Source: JAPLGE01 sp964355545 (GTDB lineage Bacteria > Bipolaricaulota > Bipolaricaulia > UBA7950 > UBA9294). From it: DNA of 22,995 nt. The stretch covers positions 1 to 22,995 of the forward strand of contig CAYHEK010000019.1 in assembly GCA_964355545.1 (NCBI GenBank), written 5' to 3'. The number at the start of each line of letters is the position of its first letter. The first letter of the stretch is position 1. The position numbers and the translations under genes were made by a program. Below the pieces are notes generated by a model, which did not search any database, had not been told where the DNA came from, and worked only from the letters and a program-made list of their open reading frames with translations. Shown one piece after another: positions 7,073 to 13,361 of the stretch.

Positions 7073-8072
7073 TCGTTGCTCCGCCGTACAGGTAACAGGC
7101 TACGAGGCGCTGCGCGGACACATTCACCAAAGGAGGCTTCTGTTGGGCGCACCTCTCCATTGCGTGAGCGCATCTTGGGTGGAATCGGCACCCAGGTGGA
7201 GCTTCCGTATAGTCAGGAACGGTCCCAGGTATTCCCTGGGGCAACAGTCTCCCCGTGAGGCGGGGCACTGACGCGAGCAACCCTTGGCTGTAGGGGTGTT
7301 TTGGGTCATCAAAGAGACTCGCCGCCGGTCCCTCTTCGGCGACCTGTCCTGCATACATGATATAGACCCTCTCTGCCATCTCGCGCACGACGCCAAGATC
7401 GTGGGTGATCAGCAGGACCGCGATGCCCGCTTCCTTCACCAGACTTCTCAGAAGATCGAGGATCTGGGCTTGAATGGTCACGTCTAGCGCGGTTCCAGGC
7501 TCATCTGCGATCAGGAGTCTCGGTTTGTTCGCGAGGGCCATCGCGATGAGCGCCCGCTGACGCATGCCCCCGCTCAGCTCGAGCGGATAGAGATTGAGGA
7601 TGCGCTCCGGATCCGGCAGTCGCACAGTGGTCAGTGCCTCCGCAGCGGCCCTCGCCAGCCTCGCCTTGCTCAGCCGACCACCGTTTGCAGCCCAACGTTG
7701 ACCGTAGCGGATCACGTCGAACAGCTGTTGCCCGATGGTGAACACAGGATTGAGTGAGCTGAGTGGATCTTGGAAGATCATGGAGACCGTTCTGCCCTTC
7801 ATCTTGAGGATCTCCGCAGGGGACATCTTCAACACATCATGACCGGCCAAGAAGACTTCTCCCTGAGGAAACTGGGCGGGAGGGGACTTCAGAATGCCCA
7901 TGGCCGTCTTCATCGCGATCGTCTTCCCGCATCCGGTTTCCCCCACCAGGCCCACCCGCTCACCTTCTTGGACCTGGAGGCTCACGCCATCCAGGACCCG
8001 AGAGAGGCCCTCGTAGACGCGAAACCATACGTGCAAGTCGCGAATATCCAGGATGGCTCTCTCCCCGGTCAT
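7065..8072 (-). CDS. dppD: Peptide/nickel-type ABC transporter ATP-binding protein (DppD/OppD-like)
   Basis: The 335-aa ATPase partners the DppF-like subunit. Visible motifs are Walker A GETGCGKT (44-51; Thr51 is followed by Ile rather than the usual small residue), signature LSGGMRQR (166-173), Walker B LLIADEP (186-192), switch His224 and the C-terminal cysteine cluster (C295, C301, C308, C326). The gene starts 3 nt after the stop codon of the permease gene and overlaps the next ATPase gene by 8 bp, so all transporter genes are likely cotranscribed. It acts on the cytoplasmic face of the DppBC-like permease dimer. Confidence 0.93.
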   Translation of the reverse strand: MTGERAILDIRDLHVWFRVYEGLSRVLDGVSLQVQEGERVGLVGETGCGKTIAMKTAMGILKSPPAQFPQGEVFLAGHDVLKMSPAEILKMKGRTVSMIFQDPLSSLNPVFTIGQQLFDVIRYGQRWAANGGRLSKARLARAAAEALTTVRLPDPERILNLYPLELSGGMRQRALIAMALANKPRLLIADEPGTALDVTIQAQILDLLRSLVKEAGIAVLLITHDLGVVREMAERVYIMYAGQVAEEGPAASLFDDPKHPYSQGLLASVPRLTGRLLPQGIPGTVPDYTEAPPGCRFHPRCAHAMERCAQQKPPLVNVSAQRLVACYLYGGATND

Positions 8073-8075
8073 CTG

Positions 8076-8984
8076 CTAAACCCCTTCTTCCACGGCCAAA
8101 GCATCTCGCAACCCATCGCCCAGGAGATTGAACCCCAAGATAATGAGGAAGATGGCCAGGCTGGGGAACACGGTCATCCACCACCGTTCCGGGAGATACT
8201 TGGCGCCGATCGAGATCATCGTGCCGAGGTCCTCTGCGGGGGGCTGAGCGCCCAATCCCAGGAAGCTCAGGCCGGCGCCCACCAGAATGACGAACCCAGC
8301 ATCCAGCGTGATCTTGACGATGATCGGCGAGGCGCAATTAGGGAGAATATCTTTGAAGATGATCCGAAAGTGACTCGCGCCCAATACTCGGCTTGCTTGG
8401 ACGAACTCCTCGGTTTTGATGGACCGAGTGATCCCGTTCACCAAGCGGCAATGCCACGTCCACCAGATAGAGGACACAGCGAGCATCGCCTTGTCGATGC
8501 TCGGGGTGAACGCGGCGCAGATGGCTAGAGCCATCACGAGAGCGGGCAGAGCCAGGAAGATGTCAGTCAATCGCATGATGACCGCTTCCGTCCTTCCCCC
8601 GATATACCCAGACACAAGGCCAAGGAACACTCCAAACGGCACGCTGATCACCAATACGACAGCCGCCAGCATGAAAGAGATTTGAGACCCAAAGAGGACC
8701 CGCGTGAGGATATCGGCACCCAATGCGTCTGTTCCAAACCAATGTGCTGCGCTCGGCGGCTGGAAGGCGTGTCTGAAGTCCGTGTAGGCCCCAGCGTGCT
8801 TGGGATACGGAGTCACAAACGGGGCGAACGCCGCCAAGAACGCGAACAGGAGGACCATCGCGCCCCCGACGAGAGAGATGCGGTTGCGCCTGAACTTGTA
8901 CCAACCCCTTCCCAAGCGATCGCGAATGGCCGTCCACCGTGTTTCCTCTGCCGCGATAGGCACTTGCTCATTGGATCGCATCAT
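8076..8984 (-). CDS. dppC: ABC transporter permease (DppC-like)
   Basis: The 302-aa inner-membrane permease has the DppC architecture. It has a short charged N-terminal tail, a first membrane helix at about 39-57, a periplasmic loop with WFGTDALGADILTRVLFGS (82-100) typical of DppC/OppC, and five further helices. The EAA coupling loop at 193-217 (FVQASRVLGASHFRIIFKDILPN) contacts the ATPases. Its ATG overlaps the TGA of the DppB-like gene (ATGA). A second ATG directly follows and sits at better spacing from AAGGAGG, so the true start may be 8981. Substrate specificity is not evident. Confidence 0.92.
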   Translation of the reverse strand: MMRSNEQVPIAAEETRWTAIRDRLGRGWYKFRRNRISLVGGAMVLLFAFLAAFAPFVTPYPKHAGAYTDFRHAFQPPSAAHWFGTDALGADILTRVLFGSQISFMLAAVVLVISVPFGVFLGLVSGYIGGRTEAVIMRLTDIFLALPALVMALAICAAFTPSIDKAMLAVSSIWWTWHCRLVNGITRSIKTEEFVQASRVLGASHFRIIFKDILPNCASPIIVKITLDAGFVILVGAGLSFLGLGAQPPAEDLGTMISIGAKYLPERWWMTVFPSLAIFLIILGFNLLGDGLRDALAVEEGV

Positions 8985-10003
8985 TCCTCCTTCCGCACGC
9001 GGATGCGAGGATCGACGTAGCCAGCCAAGATGTCCACGATGAGGTTCACAACAACGAAGGCGAGACCAATGACAAGGACAACGCCCATCACAGCATTGAA
9101 ATCCTTCCGGAGGATGGAGCGGATTCCGTAGCCGGCTATCCCCGGCCAGGAGAAGACTGTTTCGACGAGAAACGCGTTGCTCAGCTCGGAGGCAAACGTC
9201 AGCCCAAGGATCGTGAGAGGTGGAATGAAGGCGGGCTTCAACATGTACTTGAACGCGATGACGCGATTGGGTATTCCGAATCCGCGGGATGCCTCGATGT
9301 AGTCCTGGCTCGCCACATCGCTCATGCTTCCCCGTGTCAGTCGAGCGATCTGCCCTATGCCCGTCATGGCGATGGCGAATGAAGGAAGGAGGATATGCTT
9401 CAGTGCATCCCCAAGCGCGCTAAAATTCCCGGCGATCAGGCTGTCGATGATGAGAAAACCTGTGTGGGTAGGAGGCACGGGCGTCATCAAGTTGAGTCTC
9501 CCCGTGATCGGCAGAACGCCAATGAGATAGGAAAAGGTGAGCTGGAGAATGAGACCGACGACAAATGGCGGGACGGCAACTCCGACAAAGGCGATCACCC
9601 GCACGAGGTTGTCCGGCCAACGATCCTTGTACCGCGCGGCGAATACCCCGAGGGGGACTCCCAGGATCACGACCCACACGATCGCCCAGAGCACCAATTC
9701 AACCGTGGCGGGAAGAAACTGGGCGATGTCCAGCGCGACGTTTCGGCGGGTCTGGAAGGAGAGGCCAAAGTCGCCCCGGACGATTCCCGCAAGAAACGTC
9801 CAGTACTGAAGCGGCAACGGCTTGTCCATCCCCATGGTGTGGCGCAAGTTCTGTACCTGTTCTTTGGAAGCGAACGGCCCCAGCGCCAACCGCGCCGGAT
9901 CACCCGGGAGAGTGCGCGAGATAAGGAAGATGAGAATCGATAGTCCAAACAAGACCAAAATCGTATGAACGCCCCGCCGAAGCAGAAAGGAAGAAAACCG
10001 CAT
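8981..10003 (-). CDS. dppB: ABC transporter permease (DppB-like)
   Basis: The 340-aa membrane protein is the DppB-type half of the permease. A first helix at about 12-30 is followed by the conserved DPARLALGP segment (35-43) and a long periplasmic loop. The EAA coupling loop lies at 234-254 (DYIEASRGFGIPNRVIAFKYM), followed by the ETVFSWPGIAGYG signature (281-293). GAGG lies 8 nt before the ATG at 10003. It follows the binding-protein gene after a 69-bp gap that contains a strong hairpin, the usual way such operons make excess binding protein over permease. Confidence 0.93.
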   Translation of the reverse strand: MRFSSFLLRRGVHTILVLFGLSILIFLISRTLPGDPARLALGPFASKEQVQNLRHTMGMDKPLPLQYWTFLAGIVRGDFGLSFQTRRNVALDIAQFLPATVELVLWAIVWVVILGVPLGVFAARYKDRWPDNLVRVIAFVGVAVPPFVVGLILQLTFSYLIGVLPITGRLNLMTPVPPTHTGFLIIDSLIAGNFSALGDALKHILLPSFAIAMTGIGQIARLTRGSMSDVASQDYIEASRGFGIPNRVIAFKYMLKPAFIPPLTILGLTFASELSNAFLVETVFSWPGIAGYGIRSILRKDFNAVMGVVLVIGLAFVVVNLIVDILAGYVDPRIRVRKEE

Positions 10004-10028
10004 GTTCAGCCTCTATTCGTAGCACAAA

Positions 10029-10057
10029 GAGGGAGGGGAGTCAACCTCCCCTCCCTC
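10029..10057 (-). terminator. Intercistronic stem-loop between binding-protein and permease genes
   Basis: A perfect 12-bp inverted repeat (10029-10040 with 10046-10057) encloses the 5-nt loop TCAAC. On the transcribed strand it is followed only by TTTG, so it is a weak terminator at best. Hairpins at this position in binding-protein operons usually protect the upstream mRNA end or attenuate readthrough. Either would give more solute-binding protein than permease. Confidence 0.7.
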
Positions 10058-10072
10058 AGCCACTAGACTCGC

Positions 10073-11662
10073 CTACTTCTCGAACCACCAGTCGTGGAAG
10101 TAGTAGTAGAAGCTCATCACCGGCCTGTAGGTGAAGCCCTTCAGGTAGTCTTGGGTAGCGACAGGCAACGCTATGACGTTTACGAAGATGTCGGGGCAGC
10201 GCTCCACGATGACGTCTTGAATGACGTTCAGGATGTGCGCTCGCTCTTCAGGGTCGAGGGTGGTCCGCTCCTGCTCGATCAACTGGTCGACGAGGGGATC
10301 GAGGAGCCACTCACAGGATCCCCAGGTACCGACTGCCGAAGAGGCATACATGAACTGGAGGTAGGTGTCCGCATCGGGGTAGTTCGAGGAGACCGAGATG
10401 ATCATGATGTTCGGGGTGGTCTCCTTTGTCGCCGCCAGATCGGTCATTCGCCCCCACTGCTCTACACTGATCTCCGCGTTCACGCCGAGCGTCGCCAAGG
10501 TCTCCTTGAACTGGACCGCCACCCTGCGGCGGGCCTCAAGCCCTGCAGGGGTCACGATCTGGATGGTTGGAACGTTCGGGTAGTACTTGCTGAGCTTTAG
10601 TTCTTCGCGGGCCTTGTCCAGATCCTGGTAGTATTGGAATGCCCTAGGGTTGTGGCCTGGAATCGCAGGGGGGATCGGCCCTCTCGCAGGCCCTGACATG
10701 GGCTCAATCACGTTGAGCATGGTATCGTAGTCAAACGCCCAGGCCAACATCCTTCGAATGTGGACGTCGTCGGTGGGTGCTTTCTTGGTGTTGATCTTGT
10801 AGCACAGCTCCTCAGGAGACAAGTAGCTGAGCACGGTAACGCCGGGGATGGCGTCCATTTCCACATAGTCTTCGTAGGTGCGCCAATGCTCGACCATGGT
10901 CAGCTCGCCGGTGCGCAGCATCGCCTTGCAGGTCGCTGTCTCTACGAGGAAGATACTGTGCGCCTCGTCGATCGACTTGTCGCCGTGCGGCCAACCTTCC
11001 CAGTAGTCGAGGAAGCGTTCGAAGACGATCTCCTGGATCTTGTCGTTCGACTTGAGCGTGTAGGGACCGGACCCAGCGTCCTCATTCTGTGTGACCGCTA
11101 GCCATTCGGCACCGTAGTCGCCGAACTCGCCGAACTTGCCGGGTGCCTTGTGGGCGAGGATCTGGTCTTTGTTCACGATGAACAACCAGGGGAGCGTAGC
11201 CAGGAACGGGGCATACACCTTGCTCAGGTGGAACGTAACAACGTAGGGGCTATCCACTGTGACGCCTGAAACGATCCCCGCCCACAGGAAGGAGTAGCCC
11301 TCCTTCAGGGCGAGCACTCGCTCCAAGGAGAACTTGACGTCCTCGGCGGTCAACTCAGTGCCGTCGTGGAACTTCACGCCCCGCCGCAGATTGAACGTAT
11401 ATGCCAGCCCATCGGGGGTGATTGTCCAGCTCTCAGCGAGCTTGGGCTCAATCGCGCCTGTTGAAGACGGGAACACCAAACCATCGTACAGGTTCAACAT
11501 CGCATACGACTCGGTGTAGTCCGTCCCACGAGCTGGGTCGATGGTGCCGAACTCCTGCGTGTGGCTCATGGTGAAGATGTTCCGGCCAGCTGCCACGCCG
11601 CCGCCAACGATCAGCGTCCCGAGAAGGCCTAGCACCAAGATAAGTATCTTAACGTGCTTCAT
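10073..11662 (-). CDS. ABC transporter solute-binding protein, family 5 (DppA/OppA-like)
   Basis: The 529-aa secreted receptor feeds the DppBCDF-like importer. It begins with a Sec signal peptide (basic MKHVK, hydrophobic ILILVLGLLGTLIVGG, cleavage likely near VAA-G at 25-26) with no lipobox Cys, so it is probably a soluble periplasmic protein. The family-5 signature region EPKLAESWTITPDGL at 72-86 is followed by TFNLRRGVKFHDGTELTAED (89-108). AAAGGAGGAG lies 8 nt before the ATG at 11662. It is the first gene of the operon. Family 5 covers peptide, nickel, opine and other ligands; the downstream enzymes suggest a cyclic or N-modified ligand, which is inference. Confidence 0.92.
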   Translation of the reverse strand: MKHVKILILVLGLLGTLIVGGGVAAGRNIFTMSHTQEFGTIDPARGTDYTESYAMLNLYDGLVFPSSTGAIEPKLAESWTITPDGLAYTFNLRRGVKFHDGTELTAEDVKFSLERVLALKEGYSFLWAGIVSGVTVDSPYVVTFHLSKVYAPFLATLPWLFIVNKDQILAHKAPGKFGEFGDYGAEWLAVTQNEDAGSGPYTLKSNDKIQEIVFERFLDYWEGWPHGDKSIDEAHSIFLVETATCKAMLRTGELTMVEHWRTYEDYVEMDAIPGVTVLSYLSPEELCYKINTKKAPTDDVHIRRMLAWAFDYDTMLNVIEPMSGPARGPIPPAIPGHNPRAFQYYQDLDKAREELKLSKYYPNVPTIQIVTPAGLEARRRVAVQFKETLATLGVNAEISVEQWGRMTDLAATKETTPNIMIISVSSNYPDADTYLQFMYASSAVGTWGSCEWLLDPLVDQLIEQERTTLDPEERAHILNVIQDVIVERCPDIFVNVIALPVATQDYLKGFTYRPVMSFYYYFHDWWFEK

Positions 11663-11678
11663 GATGGAATCTCCTCCT

Positions 11679-11723
11679 TTAACGACATAGGTCCACTACG
11701 CCTCCGATTCTGTACCTTTCCAT
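11679..11723 (-). other. Possible 14-codon leader ORF upstream of the binding-protein gene
   Basis: The minus strand carries AAGGAGGTGATG (11732-11721), which matches the 16S 3' end almost completely. Its ATG opens a 14-codon frame (MERYRIGGVVDLCR) that ends exactly where the SD of the binding-protein gene begins. The gap between GGAGG and ATG is only 2 nt, shorter than usual, so translation is uncertain. It could be a leader peptide or simply a second ribosome loading site. Confidence 0.2.
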
Positions 11724-12291
11724 CACCTCCTTGCCCACAAGAGAGGCTCTAGACTACCGGAGAGGCGAGCAGCGCCTCCTCAGCGGTCCGGGCATCCTTG
11801 CCATGGCGAGATTCTCTGAGCCACTTTGCGAAGCTCCATCGAGATGTTCTCGGCGGCTGCTACGCCGTCTGTGGCTTCACGCCTGGCGACAAGAGGCAGC
11901 GCGCGGCGAACCTTGTCCTTCTGCATGTGTTGCGCACGGGCATCATCCGTCTCACGTGCGAGTGTGTACGAAGGACTTGAGTCATGCAGCTTCTTAGACA
12001 CGCGAACCAAGTACTTCCTCTTGCGATGGGCGCGTGAAATGCGGTGAGTTTCTTGTCTTGCTCTCAATGCCTCCGATAGTACCTCGATCTGCGGAATACC
12101 TTCGGAGCCTGCCCTCTCTGGCCCTGGCCTCACCTGACACTCGTGAGACGCTCTCTGCTTGCAGCAAGCAGCCTCCGTCCCCCTTCGGCATGAAGTATCT
12201 AAGATCTAACGTAGCGAACTTTCCGAGCGAAGTCAAGTCGTCGCTTCTTTAGAATGGAACGGGAGACCAGCCGACAGGTGCAGGGCGCTGT

Positions 12292-12340
12292 GATCTTACC
12301 CGTGCTCGTTAGGAGAAGACGAGGGGTTCCCCTTAAGATC
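12292..12340. other. Nested hairpin in the operon leader
   Basis: GATCTTA (12292-12298) pairs with TAAGATC (12334-12340). Inside this, ACCC (12298-12301) pairs with GGGT (12324-12327) and CTCGT (12305-12309) with ACGAG (12319-12323), leaving a 9-nt apical loop. The result is one long imperfect helix of about 49 nt. It lies in a gene-free region and could be a structured RNA leader, an operator or a decayed element tip. Confidence 0.35.
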
Positions 12341-12473
12341 GACAGAAAACCGGAGTCAAATGATCTCCTCCAGCAGGGCGCACGAGGGCCGTCCGCTATC
12401 GTGATTCTGGAAGTTAAATGACATACCAAACCATGGGCTCTCCTGCACGCCCCACCCTTCCATGCCCTTTCCA

Positions 12474-12501
12474 TTGACTCCCACACATACCTTGTTATAG
12501 T
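12474..12501 (+). promoter_or_regulatory. Promoter of the ribbon-helix-helix gene
   Basis: TTGACT (12474-12479) is followed after 16 bp by TATAGT (12496-12501), each one base from consensus. An AT-rich stretch (TATGTATTATATAT) follows directly. The resulting leader would be about 50 nt. The AT-rich, partly palindromic downstream part could be an autoregulatory RHH site. Confidence 0.6.
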
Positions 12502-12555
12502 ATGTATTATATATCGAGGGGAATGACTTCCCACTTACCGCAAGGAGTGAAAGCA

Positions 12556-12729
12556 ATGCCCAGGAAACACATCCTCGACAGGATCTCGGTCTACCTACCG
12601 CAGTCGAGGACGGGAGGGGAGATGGGCGAACGCCTGTTGCGGCTGTCGGAGAAGAAGGACCGCTCCATCAACTACCTCGTCGTGGATGCCATTCTGGAGT
12701 ATCTGAAACGCGAGGAGAGGAAGGATTAG
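12556..12729 (+). CDS. Small ribbon-helix-helix (CopG/Arc-like) DNA-binding protein
   Basis: The 57-aa protein starts at ATG 12556, with AAGGAG (12542-12547) 8 nt upstream; a longer in-frame start at 12502 would lie inside the -10 region. The N-terminal strand DRISVYLP is followed by a helix (GGEMGERLLRLSEKKD) and then RSINYLVVDAILEYLKREE. This fits the beta-alpha-alpha pattern of MetJ/Arc repressors, in which two subunits place the strand in the DNA major groove. No toxin gene lies next to it: the following 170 bp are non-coding and the next gene is convergent. It is therefore probably a solitary regulator, possibly of itself or of the divergent transport operon. Function is inferred from fold only. 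Confidence 0.7.
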   Translation: MPRKHILDRISVYLPQSRTGGEMGERLLRLSEKKDRSINYLVVDAILEYLKREERKD

Positions 12730-12833
12730 ACAGCCTGCCCGGAGTCGTCCGGCCAGGGGTTCGGCGTAACGGAGTAGGGCCTTCGTCCGGAGCTCGGTCC
12801 AATCTGCCTTGCAGGAAAGCGAGATCTTTCGAG

Positions 12834-12867
12834 CCCGCGCGGGTTTCTTCTCTTCAGGGCGCGCGGG
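12834..12867. terminator. GC-rich hairpin between convergent genes
   Basis: CCCGCGCG (12834-12841) pairs with CGCGCGGG (12860-12867) across an 18-nt loop. Alternatively, on the plus strand, AGCCC-GCGC-GGGTT forms a short hairpin followed by TTCTTCTCTT. It lies between the plus-strand RHH gene and the minus-strand chagasin-like gene and could terminate both. The T run is imperfect on both strands. Confidence 0.4.
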
Positions 12868-12903
12868 AGGATCTTTCCATCAGTCTCGCGCGGCGATTCC
12901 GCC

Positions 12904-13290
12904 TCAGCGGACGTCCACGAAGACAGAGAAGGTATCTAGAATTTCCTCCTCCCAGGGGCGCTTGTACACGAGGTCAAGACGGGTGGTCCCGGTAGCGGCC
13001 GCGAGGTAGTGGAAGGTGAACGTCCCTGGACTTCCTGGCATCTCCGCGTCGGGGCGAAAGCTTGCTTCCTCGATCGGTTGGAGGATCGACTCGGCGAGGT
13101 GCCCGACCCGTTCCCAGGCGAAACCCGTTGAAGCGTTCCCACGCAGCTCCACGATCAACGGATCGCCCACGTTCAAGGTGACGGTCCTTCCACCGTCCGC
13201 CTCATGCAGGGTCGCCGGCCCAAGGCACCCGGATAGGAGAAACACCGCTCCACAGAGGACGATCCAGGTGAGCCACTTTGCCTTTCTCAT
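12904..13290 (-). CDS. Chagasin-type (I42) cysteine-protease inhibitor lipoprotein
   Basis: This is a 128-aa envelope lipoprotein. The signal peptide ends in the lipobox LLSG-C22. The mature part has the three loops that chagasin-family inhibitors insert into the active site of papain-like proteases: GNASTGFAWE (51-60, matching the NPTTGF loop), MPGSPGTFTF (84-93) and RPW (111-113). Spacing and the beta-sandwich length fit the family. AAGGAGG lies 9 nt before the ATG. It follows the S9 peptidase gene on the same strand after 71 bp and may be cotranscribed. Known chagasins inhibit family C1 enzymes rather than serine peptidases, so a direct inhibitor-target pair with its neighbour is not expected. 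It may protect the envelope from foreign or self proteases. Confidence 0.85.
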   Translation of the reverse strand: MRKAKWLTWIVLCGAVFLLSGCLGPATLHEADGGRTVTLNVGDPLIVELRGNASTGFAWERVGHLAESILQPIEEASFRPDAEMPGSPGTFTFHYLAAATGTTRLDLVYKRPWEEEILDTFSVFVDVR

Positions 13291-13361
13291 CCGTGCAAAC
13301 CTCCTTCTTCTGATCGATTCTACCAGTCGGTCGTGCGGGAAAACGGCTCCCTAGCGCCCCC

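Larger units (their letters stand above)
11663..12473. other. Gene-poor leader/promoter region of the transport operon
   Basis: No gene is supported in this 811-bp stretch; frames on both strands lack ribosome binding sites and recognisable domains. It must hold the control region of the minus-strand operon. Elements seen are a possible minus-strand promoter (-35 TTGACT at 12236-12231), a nested hairpin at 12292-12340, a small hairpin GAGGCG/CGCCTC at 11762-11778, and a near-perfect anti-SD complement with a 14-codon frame at 11679-11732. GC content appears visibly lower around 12200-12500 than in the flanks. Confidence 0.5.

Noticed and set aside
11780..12133. 117-codon minus-strand frame in the operon leader
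   Set aside because: It starts at a GTG without SD, has no recognisable domain and uneven codon use; kept as non-coding.
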